From the NCBI GenBank assembly GCA_013076295.1, contig RQOL01000516.1:248001-312000 (forward strand): a stretch of DNA of 64,000 nucleotides, given 5' to 3'. Under the pieces are notes generated by a model. It was not told where the DNA came from. It saw nothing but the letters and a program-made list of their open reading frames with translations, and did no database searches. Origin of the DNA: Sanderia malayensis (taxonomy: Eukaryota > Cnidaria > Scyphozoa > Semaeostomeae > Pelagiidae). Positions 34,665-44,002 of this stretch are shown here, piece by piece (position 1 is the stretch's first letter; every line of letters starts with the position of its first letter). The translations under genes were made by a program, and so were the position numbers.

Positions 34665-37600
34665 CTAAACCGCGCGTATTTCTAATGGACGATGGAAATC
34701 CTCTGGACGCGAGATGGCCGGTTCATCGTTTGAATCGGGAACAGTAAGATCGGGAGAGCCAGCGGCCGGTGGAGAGGCTGGAGGATCAATCGTGAAGCTA
34801 TCTGGCGGTAAATCGGAATCAATGAGATCTGGTAAAGGAACTGCTTCAGTTGGAGGCTAGATCGGACGGTCAGCCGGATCGTAGAAAGGCTTTAATCGAT
34901 TAGCGTGCACTGGAACCGAGACCGAGCGGTTATCAACGGTGCGAAGTTTGAAGTGGACCGGTGATAATTTGGCGACAATACAATACGGCCGTGATAATTG
35001 TGCGAGAGCTTTTTCAACAATCCTTTGCGAGATTTGGGGGTGTATACCCAAACTTTGGAGCCGATGTCGTATCTGACGGGTGCGGAGGTTTTGTCGTATT
35101 GCAATTTCATGCGTTGCTGGGCGAGCTCAGTATTCGATGAAATGATGCGTTGAGCTTCTTCAAGATTGCGAACGATGTGTTCCCGATGCTCGGCAACAGA
35201 TGATGACAAATTCGTATCCGGCATAAGGAGGGCGGTATCAATCGGTAAGCGCGGCTCACGACCATAAAGCAGATAAAACGGAGCCTCACCCGTGGTTGCA
35301 TTGGGCGAAACACGATAAGCGAACAAAATCAGAGGAATGTGCTTGTCCCAATCCTTCTGGTGTGAACTGACGTACATGGAGATACCTTCGGCCAACGTGG
35401 CATTAAAGCGCTCGACCAAGCCGTCGGTTTGCGGATGATAAGACGTTGTATGTAGACGACGAGTATTGATAAGGGCGCAAACTTCCTTGACAATGGAGGC
35501 TAGGAAATTGGCTCCGCGATCCGAACGAAGCGTATGAGGGGCACCGTGACGAGCGAGGATTTGGTCGACAATCAACTGAGCAATCCGGGGGGCTTCCGCA
35601 GATGGCAACGCAAACGCTTCAGGCCAACGAGTGTAATAATTGGAGAAAACGATGATGTAGCGGTTACCGTCGTGCGTAGGTGGGAATGGACCAAGAATAT
35701 CCATGGCGACTCGATCAAAGGCACCATCAACAGGGATCGGTAGAAGTGGAGCTTTACGTTGACCGCGTGGGATTTTCTTCATTGCGCAATCTGTGCAAGA
35801 ACGACACCAGTGTTCAATGTCTTTGAACATGCCATGCCAGTAGTATCGCGAGCGAATCTTCTCGTACGTTTTGATTGCACCGAGATGTCCAGCTGTTGCA
35901 TCATCGTGACAGGAAACGAGGATGTCGTGGCGAAGAGAGGCTGGAATAACGACCTGTGGAACCAAGGATTTAACACGACGACCACCAGGGGTCCATAGAT
36001 GACAAAGTATACCTTGTTCATTTATAAAATACGAGTCAATGGTTAATAAAATAGAACGAGCTTTTAAATCATTAGAGGGCAATTCTTTAGATACCAGATA
36101 GCGAATGATATCATAAAGGTTATTGTCTTGACGTTGAAACTGATAAAGTTGCTCTATTGAAGGACAAGACTGATCAACAACTGTAAGCGGCAATGAATGC
36201 GGATGAATAACATCAGAAGTAAGTGCATCGAGGGAATATGTGCGGCGCGAAAGGGCATCTGCATTGGCATTGGCCGTACCAGCGCGATGAATAATTTCAA
36301 AGTCGTATTGTTGTAGTTGTAAAGACCAACGAGCGAGGCGACCAGTAGGATCCTTGACGCGCATAAGCCAAGACAAACTACTGTGATCCGTATGCACATA
36401 AAATTTACTCATTGACAGATAGGGTTGATAACGTCGAATACCGTCGACAACAGCTAGGGCTTCACGTTCTGTGGTGCTGTAATTCTTTTCGGCTTGATTT
36501 AGTTCACGACCGCCATATGCGACAACGAATTCACGACCGTCAATTTTCTGTCCTAAAATATAGCCTAGGGCGAACTGGCTGGCGTCGGTGTACAGATGAA
36601 ATGGCTGAGTGAAGTCTGGGTATGCGAGTATAGGCGAAGAGCATAAACGATGTTTTAATTCTTGAAAGGCAGCAGCACATTCAGGAGACCATTCGAAAGC
36701 AACATCTTCACGTGTTAACCGGTTGAGAGGGGATACAATCTTAGCAAAATTTTGGACGAAACGACGATAATAATTGCAGAGGCCGAGGAAACTACGGATG
36801 GATTTTACGGATGTCGGTGTTGGAAACGACTTGACGGCATCTAGTTTATCCGGGTCAGGTAGGAGTCCTTCAGACGAAACAACGAAACCGAGAAAGTTGA
36901 CAGATGAACGAGCGAAATGACATTTAGACGGCTTGAGTTTCAAATTCGCTGCACGAAGGCGATCAAATACTAGGCCAAGTCGAGTGAGGTGGTCTTCAAA
37001 AGTGGATGAAAACACGATGATATCATCAATATAAATTAAGCAAATTTTCCAGTCAAGTCCATGCAAAACACGCGTCATTAATCTTTGAAAACTCGGAGGT
37101 GCGTTAGTTAAGCCAAAACTCATTACATTATACTCGTACAACCCGGCATGAGAAATAAAAGCTGTTTTGTCTTTAGAATCTGGATGCATGGCAACCTGAT
37201 GGTAACCCGACTGTAAATCTAAAGTTGTAAAATATTTTGATCCCGTGAGAGAATCTAGAGCATCATCAATCCTAGGGAGAGGATAACTATCCTTGCGCGT
37301 GACTGCATTCAGTTTTCTATAATCAACGCAGAATCTGGTCGTACCATCCTTCTTTTTAACTAATACGACGGGGGAGCTCCATGGACTGCTCCAAACATTG
37401 ATGACGTTTTGTTCTAACATGTTGGATATCTGCTGTTCAATCTCAGCACGTTGTGCCTGCGAAACACGATACGGGGGTTGCTTTATGGGCCTGGCATCTC
37501 CAGTGTCAATTTCATGCTTAATTACAGTGGTATGACCCAGGTCAAGACTAGTCGCAGCAAAAACATCTTCATATTGACGCAGAAATTCAGCAAGCTCTTG

Positions 37601-38641
37601 GTTCTGAGCAGTAGAAATGGACGGACTGGGCAGCGATTTAAATGATGCGAGAAGGTTATTGTTTTCGGTGCAAGGGCGAGAGGCTTTTGATTGGTTGGAT
37701 TCTAAAGGCATAATTACGTCATCACTTTTAATTTCGGAAAATTTTGCAACAACAGATCCTTGATAAAGAATTACTGAATCATCGGTTGGGTTTAATAATC
37801 GTAACGAGACGTGACCATTTAGGTCAGACGAAGATAAAGATACAGCGGCGAGAATATGATGTTGGTCGTTAAGTTTGGGTGTTGCTTCAATAAGACCGGT
37901 CACCGGAATTGCTGGGAAACTCGTCAAACAAGCAGGGAGGATCACTTCGCTGTGGGCATCTATCACTGTCGTATTTGCAACTGCTACATCTGTGACTAAT
38001 GGTGGCACGTCTTTACTGGCAAAATCAACTATATTATTATTCGAAAAAGTAACGGATTGGTTGCGAACGTCAATAACTGCATGCATATCGTGTAATAAAT
38101 CGCGACCGAGAACAACGTTGTAAGTTAAATCAGGAACAATTGACGCGTGACATAAATATTCGGAATCACCAATCTTGATTGGAAATGCTATTGAGCCTTT
38201 TATTGGAATTATAGTTCCATTTGCAGTTTTAACGCTTTTAAGTTCACGATTGGCTTGAATGGCAAAACAAGGCCGTAAGACGTCGGTGTAATATTTTTCA
38301 CTGATTACCGTCACGGCAGCACCCGTATCAACTAGAATCTTCGTTGGCTGCTTCATCACATTTCCCCAGATCAAAACATTGCAGGGGGATTCCCTTGACT
38401 CTGTTACGTCATTCCCGTTAATGCAGGGAATAGTTGGGCAATCGCGTTGTACTGTCTCTTCCGGGTAGAAAGTTTCGAAATCAGTTTGTGCAGAAGAATC
38501 TCTTTGTTCATTAGATAATGAATTTAAATCGATCTGCGTTTGGCTGTCGGATTTATTATCGAGTTTTGGGGCAACGGGATTTTCACTGTGGAATTGGGTC
38601 TTAAGTGTCCCCAACGTGCTGAAGACCCGGTTTCGTTTAAA
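34665..38641 (-). pseudogene. Gypsy pol: protease, RT, RNase H, integrase
   Basis: Open from just after a TGA, at the frameshift site near 38641. Numbering from 38614, the domains are protease (DTGA, 96-99), RT (about 400-580; YIDD 528-531), RNase H (about 671-790; D677, E718, D743), integrase zinc finger (H903, H910, C940, C943) and the integrase core with DD35E spacing (D972, D1032, E1068). Two lesions lie near the end. A single-base shift near 34986-34991 moves the GPY/F module (RPYCIVAKLSPVHF) into another frame. A TAG at 34857-34859 is followed by about 63 further in-frame codons, acidic and Pro-rich, to a TAG at 34665-34667. The core enzymes are intact, but the integrase tail is not translated normally. 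No envelope gene follows. Confidence 0.93.
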
Positions 38642-39822
38642 TCATGCGGCTCTGAATAATTTTGAATCTGTGGTCGGGGTTGAAATTCTTGCTGCGGTTG
38701 AAACGGGAGACGCTGTCGAAACTGGGATTGTGGTCGAAATTGCGATTGCGAACCAAACGGACGAGACTGAGGAGGTGGTGGGCCAAAATTATTATATCGG
38801 GCCGGTGATTCCTGACAATTTCTGGCTACATGGCCTACTCGGCGACATTTATTGCAAATAGGTTGCCCATCAGTTGTGCGAAGGTTGTGTCCTCGGGGAC
38901 CCCCGTAGTTTCCACGTGGTTGCCACGGCTTGCCAGCGTTGCGAAATCCTTGCTGTTGTGGATTAGCGAAATTTGCATTTATTGCAGCAATGACGTTGGC
39001 TGCTATTGTCTCACCGACGTCACGTTGGTCGTGTTGCTGGGCAACTAGATAATTTTGGAGGGCGTCAGACTTCCCCGAAATTTGAGGCTGCAATGCCGGA
39101 TTAGAAACTTGCGAAATTGGAGCGTGCAGATTAGATGCTGACAACGCTTGAACAGGCTGTGAAACAGATTTCTTTTGGGAAGCAAGAGAAACAAGGAGGT
39201 TAACTTGGCTTTCAAGCTCTTTAATGCGTTGTTCTTGAATAGCGGTTGGTGGGCTTTTCTTGGATTGCGAAACGGCCTCCATAAGGCGGGCTAAATTTTC
39301 AGCTTCGGCAAAGGTTTCTGGTTGATTTAAAACAACGTGGCTTTTTAGCTCTTGGGAAAGGCCACTAATAAAAATGTTCATTTTCTCCTTGTCTGACAAA
39401 CTAATTCGTTGTCCCTTGCGACTTATATCTTCTGTATAAGCAGAAAGTGGCTCGTTCTGCCCTTATTTTCGAGAATACAGTTCTTGTCGAAACAGAAATT
39501 CTAGGGTTGGCAGGCCAAATCTCGTTTTTAAGGCTGTGGAAAGATCTTCAAAGTTTGCGACACTTTCCTCGGTTTGTGAATCGTACCACGCTTTAGCGGC
39601 ACCTTCTAACGAAAGAGTGAGGGCACTGAATCGTTTTCTTTCCGTCCAATTATTAAAACGGGATAATGCTTCAAAACGTGACAAGCAGTCATTAACATCT
39701 TCGTTTGGAAGACCTTGAAATTGGCGCAACTGAAATAACCCGGTTGGAGCAGAGGGTTGCCCGTCGATGGCAGCTTGCATTGCGGTCAAACGACTTTCAA
39801 TATTGTTAAACTGGGCTTCCAT
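38524..39822 (-). pseudogene. Gypsy gag with an in-frame stop
   Basis: The ATG at 39822 starts a Retrotrans_gag-type domain (WTERKRFSALTLSLEGAA, then AWYDS, then F-x-DL). A TAA at 39463-39465 interrupts it. The same frame then stays open to 38524, including KMNIFISGLSQELK, a Gln/Pro-rich segment, and one CCHC zinc knuckle, CNKCRRVGHVARNC (residues about 323-336 of the 432-codon frame). Gag forms the particle and packages RNA. The stop would truncate it after 119 residues, so this copy could be mobilised only in trans. Confidence 0.92.
38635..38641 (-). promoter_or_regulatory. -1 ribosomal frameshift site between gag and pol
   Basis: TTTAAAC on the minus strand lies in the gag zero frame as T TTA AAC, the canonical slippery heptamer. 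The pol frame opens immediately upstream (TGA, then TTTAAA) and is -1 relative to gag. A 6-nt spacer (GAAACC) is followed by a 7-bp stem, GGGTCTT (38622-38628) with AAGACCC (38596-38602). Loop bases TTGGGG (38609-38614) can pair with CCCCAA (38566-38571), giving an H-type pseudoknot. Confidence 0.8.
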
Positions 39823-40020
39823 GGCGATAAGGTTACGAAATAAGGCAAAGAAATGAAACAGTAGCTGGCTCGACGTGGCGAAGATGATTCCCCAATTAGA
39901 GAATACGTTAAATACTTTAAAATAATACCAATAGCAGCAAAATTCAATGTTCTTTCGAATTGTATCAACAGCAAAATAAGTTACGAACAGTTATATTTCT
40001 CTTTTCTCTTTTCGAGAGGA
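39823..40020 (-). other. Gypsy 5' untranslated leader
   Basis: About 200 bp between primer site and gag ATG. No gene is seen. Confidence 0.6.
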
Positions 40021-40036
40021 CCCACACTGGCCACCA
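40021..40036 (-). other. Primer binding site of the gypsy element
   Basis: On the minus strand the 5' LTR ends GTTTTACA, then one T, then TGGTGGCCAGTGTGGG. The TGG start and position are typical of a tRNA 3'-end complement. I cannot name the tRNA without a tRNA set. Confidence 0.75.
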
Positions 40037-40052
40037 ATGTAAAACCACTTAA

Positions 40053-40486
40053 TGTTATCTCAAGAAATTGGGCGTTAAGCATACCGGCCCTGATTGCTTG
40101 AGTAGGAATAAGCTTTTACGGTCGGTGATACCGATTTGCTGTGCAAATTTCGGCCGATACACCTGGCAGTAATAACCGGACTGGTTAAACTGCAGACTAA
40201 TGACGAGAAATCATAATTTGAACTCAAACAAACAATAAAAGAGGACAGGGTGGGTGGGAGAAGTCAATCCTTGTTCTATGCGCTAGGCCTTAGAATGATT
40301 GTTGCATCTGAACTTGGCACGAACATGCCTTGAATAAATTGCCAAAGAGATGACCGCCGTCAATCTATCTGCTGGGCTCGTTAACCACACCCTTATGGGA
40401 TCATGTTGATACATGCACACGAGGCTATTTTGCAATTGCAATTTCTATCGCACATTAATTGTTGTTAAATTGCATTTAACACCTAT
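40053..40486. mobile_element. TTAA-flanked element A (434 bp, unclassified)
   Basis: It starts TGTTATCTCAAG after TTAA (40049-40052) and ends AACACCTAT before TTAA (40487-40490). It shares its first 103 bp and last 228 bp with element B; only its central 103 bp (40156-40258) is unrelated to B. I find no terminal inverted repeat and no coding potential. TTAA duplication suggests mobilisation by a piggyBac- or Kolobok-type transposase, but ends of this form match neither the piggyBac nor the THAP element in this window. Confidence 0.7.
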
Positions 40487-40623
40487 TTAATGTTATCTCA
40501 AGAAATTGGGCGTTAAGCATACCGGCCCTGATTGCTTGAGTAGGAATAAGCTTTTACGGTCGGTGATACCGATTTGCTGTGCAAATTTCGGCCCACAGAA
40601 CACGAAGTGTGACCCCACCGAAC

Positions 40624-40651
40624 GTATTATTATTATTATTATTATTATTAT
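40624..40651. repeat. (TTA)n microsatellite
   Basis: About nine uninterrupted ATT/TTA triplets inside element B, just before the minisatellite. Confidence 0.9.
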
Positions 40652-40696
40652 CGTAAGTGTACTTAGTTTCTGTCTGTCAGAACTGTTTCAAAACTG

Positions 40697-41745
40697 TTGG
40701 TATTAAGTTGGTATTAAGCCGCCAACGCGACACAAGTTGGTATTAAGCCGCCGACGCGACACAAGTTGGTATTAAGCCGCCAACGCGACACAAGTTGGTA
40801 TTAAGTCGCCAACGCGACACAAGATGGTATTAAGTCTCCATGAGGACACATGTTGGTATTAAGCCACCATGCCGACGCGAGTTGGAATTAAAGTCGCCAC
40901 GATGACGCTTGTTGTTATTAAAGCCGCCAACGACAACGTGTATTTTGGTATTAAAGTCGGCACAAGGACGCTTGTTGTTATTAAAGCCGCCAACGACAAC
41001 GTGAATCTTGGTATTAAAGTCTTCAAGAGGACGCTTGTTGTTATTAAAGCCGCCAACGACAACGTGAATTTTGGTATTAAAGTTGCCACAAGGACGCTTG
41101 TTGGTATTAAAGCCGCCACGACAACGTGTATTTTTGTATGAAAGTCGCCACGATGACGCTTGTTGTTATTAAAGCCGCCACGACAAAGTGTATTTTTGTA
41201 TGAAAGTCGCCACGATGACGCTTGTTGTTATTAAAGCCGCCACGACACCGTGTATTTTTGTATGAAAGTCGCCACGATGACGCTTGTTGTTATTAAAGCC
41301 GCCACGACAACATGTATTTTTGTATGAAAGTCGCCACGATGACGCTTGTTGTTATTAAAGCCGTCACGACAACGTGTACTTTTGTATGAAAGTCGCCACG
41401 ATGACGCTTGTTGTTATCAAAGCCGCCACGACAACGCGTACTTTGGTATTAAAGTCGCCACGATGACGCCTGTTGTTATTAAAGCCGCCAACGACAACGC
41501 GTATTTTGGTATTAAAGTCGCCGCAAGGGCGCTTGTTGGTATAAAGCCGCCACGATAACGTGCAGTTTTGTATGAAAGTCGCCACGATGACGCTTGTTGT
41601 TATTAAAGCCACCACGACAACGTATTTTGGTATTAAGGTCGCCACAAGGACGCTTGTCAGTATTAAAGTCGCCACAACAACGTATTTTGGTATAAAATCA
41701 CCAAGGGGACGCCTCTTGGCAGTAAAGCTGCCACGACGACGCATG
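40697..41745. repeat. 29/31-bp minisatellite with 62-63-bp dimers
   Basis: It begins with about five monomers of 29 bp (GTTGGTATTAAGCCGCC, then AACGCGACACAA). From about 40885 it becomes alternating 31-bp halves: GTTGTTATTAAAGCCGCC with ACGACAACGTG, and GTATGAAAGTCGCC with ACGATGACGCTT. Halves within a dimer differ more than dimers do, a typical higher-order arrangement. Where an extra AAC is present the period is 63 bp, leaving both strands open (21-residue repeats). I do not regard these as genes. Confidence 0.9.
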
Positions 41746-43268
41746 TTGTTTTGCGTGTGTAGGGAATGGCGCCATCTGAATGTGAGTTATGGTCACGTAA
41801 AATTTTGGGAGTAGATCACGGTGCGACACCCAGAGAGATATTGTCGAAATCAAGTAAATTCACAAAAGCCAGGTTGTTAGCATTGGGTTTGAAAATTTAT
41901 ATTGGCAACCCTGGGTGCAGATTACTAAAACGCTTTAACCCGACCGGAAGGTCAAGGACAGGACGCTCACCACGTCCTTATGAAAGCGGAGGCATGTCCT
42001 GTGCGCATGCTACTTTGACATATATGACAATGAGCCGAACGATTTGCGGGTCCAGAAATAGCAGCGCAAGATGTTTACCACTCGTGCGGGTGCCAAATAT
42101 CTGAACTAACAAAACGCGTGGGAATATAACTAAGAAGTGTAAGGCAAATGTGATCTTTCATGACAATGAACCCGCATCAGGGATGTTAGGTAAACATTCT
42201 AGTGCCATTTTAGCATGGAAAGTCCGAAAGTCCAAGAACTGTTGTTGATATTACAAAGATAAGTTTCTTTGTTAATTAAGACCGCCAATAAACTGTTGCT
42301 GAGAAGTGACAGCCACCCCGCAGATGATGACACTTCGCGGTGGCGGTCAATCCCCGGGTGTAGAATATTCGAGACAGAAGGCATCAAAAACAATTATTTA
42401 TCCTATGAAAGCCGTTGGTCACAGCGTGGGCAGGATTCCTCAAACAGAAAGCATGGCGTGTATTCCACCCTTCGCCCCACATGATGAATTCTGATTTGAC
42501 AAACTAGATTTGGGGAAAATGGCCGTGACCGTGACCGTGCTCGTGCTCCAAGCTTCAGATAACATAGCACTTATGGATAGTTAAATAGCAGCAATCCTCC
42601 AACCTTCCTTTACAATATATGAATCAATTCAACTTTGTCAAGAAGTTGTAGCAATTTACTTCGAAGGGGTAATTTTTGTAACAAACAATATATGTTACGA
42701 AAACCAAATGACAACAGAGAAGAGCAAGCGACAGACAGGCAGTTAAATAAAGTTAATACCAAAACAAATTTAAAATAGTCGAAGCATCAGCCTCTGGGGA
42801 CGCCATTGCGTACGCTCAATTTGAAGGGGGACACACGGCTTCACGAGCTGGTGCAAAATCTTGGCCGAATGAATCGAAAAGACTGTGGCTCTCAGGCCTG
42901 CAATACCAAGGTGACCCCTCCCCATATATTTGAACTCAGTTTGAGGATTGTTTACAATAACAAAAGTTTGGTGCAAAATGAATACTGGAAGAGATATAAC
43001 CTGGAACAGCCCTGTAGTCACAAAGTAACCCCTCAATACACAATGCAGTCTGTCTGAAGACTGATAAAATAACGAAAGTTTGGTATAAAATCAATATCGA
43101 AAGAAATGTGATAAGGAACAATCTCACCCAATCGACTCTCCTTTATCCCCTGTACTGTCTTATGCGCAATCCTGCCAAACCAACTAATTCCATAGCTTAT
43201 CTGATCTCAGTATAGTGAACCAATGTTAAGTCCAGTGTAACAAACACAAAGACAAATGTAGATAGCAA
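41746..43268. other. Element B cargo, unrecognised
   Basis: About 1.5 kb of non-satellite sequence. The longest ATG frame is 112 codons (41766-42104, plus) and resembles nothing I know. 42845-43110 contains two or three imperfect repeats of about 113 bp (AGTTTGGTGCAAAATGAATA at 42963, AGTTTGGTATAAAATCAATA at 43076), which create mirrored short frames on the minus strand. Not supported as coding. Confidence 0.5.
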
Positions 43269-44002
43269 AGAAGTCAATCCTTATTCTATGCGCTAGGCCT
43301 TAGAATGATTGTGGCATCTGAACTTGGCACGAACATGCCTTGAATAAATTGCCAAAGAGATGACTGCCGTCAATCTATCTGCTGGGCTCGTTAACCACAC
43401 CCTTATGGGATCATGTTGATACATGCACACGAAGCTATTTTGCAATTGCAATTTCTATCGCACATTAATTGTTGTTAAATTGCATTTAACACCTATTTAA
43501 AAGGGGGTTTTACACGTGGGTTCAACGACGAAGGTTCAAACACAACAGATTATTAATATTACGACAAACTCACAGTTATTTTCTTGACAGAAGAGTCTTT
43601 GGTGATTCGGTTTCTTTTTCGTTCAAATTCACTTCTTAAGTCAAATTCTATCGATACTGATACTCGTGACGCGGTCACTCAACAACAACCAACAAAAATC
43701 CAACTTCACATTTAACTACAATTTCAACTCTACTAAAAATCAATGAGAAGAAGATTATATACCGATACTTGTTACACGTGTCTACGATTACCAAAAGAGG
43801 AATAATATTGTTTAAAGATTAAGTTCTACCAATCAAAATAAAGCAAGTCATTAATGAGTTAAAAATTACGAAATACAAAATCAAAGTTCAACTAAAAGAG
43901 ATTACGAAATTAGGAATATATAAAAATCAAAGGTCAATTGTTACCATGGTTAATTGTTGCTATAGTTGCAAGCATCGTTCCATTGTTGTTTCGCAACACC
44001 AT

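Larger units (their letters stand above)
40491..43496. mobile_element. TTAA-flanked element B (3006 bp, unclassified)
   Basis: It has the same 103-bp left and 228-bp right ends as A (right ends differ at 4 positions by eye) and is followed by TTAA (43497-43500). A and B are separated by a single TTAA. The interior of 2675 bp carries a microsatellite, a 1-kb minisatellite, and 1.5 kb of unrecognised sequence. No transposase is seen. Confidence 0.7.
31160..43998 (-). mobile_element. Ty3/gypsy LTR retrotransposon, with later insertions
   Basis: A complete insertion, coding on the minus strand. Target duplication CCAT is at 31156-31159 and 43999-44002; the empty site (ccttcccattcttcac) is common in the nearby satellite. 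Both LTRs run TG to CA and are 513 bp after removing later insertions. The internal region is 34622-40037 (5416 bp), so the original element was about 6.44 kb. By my count 9 of 513 LTR positions differ, suggesting a moderately recent insertion. No envelope gene is seen. Gag and pol carry inactivating lesions. Confidence 0.95.
40038..43998 (-). repeat. Gypsy 5' LTR, split by TTAA elements A and B
   Basis: The terminal TGTAAAACCACTTAA (40038-40052) is separated from the rest (43501-43998) by a 3448-bp insertion. The other LTR shows the empty site (ccacttaaaaggggg near 31167). Without the insertion the LTR is 513 bp, the same as its partner. Confidence 0.93.

Noticed and set aside
35534..38123. 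Several 64-82-codon plus-strand frames opposite pol
   Set aside because: Shadows of the pol frame, whose domains and motifs are clear.
40053..40486. Element A as a solo LTR
   Set aside because: It starts with TG but ends CCTAT, not CA. The exact empty site in the other gypsy LTR shows that everything between the two TTAA sites was inserted, with a TTAA duplication.
40859..41744. 21-residue repeat proteins on both strands of the minisatellite
   Set aside because: The frame is open only where the period is 63 bp; neighbouring 62-bp units break it, and both strands are equally open.
41766..42104. 112-codon ATG frame in element B
   Set aside because: No domain, no repeat of known type, no promoter signal; a frame of this length is expected by chance in a 1.5-kb region of moderate GC.
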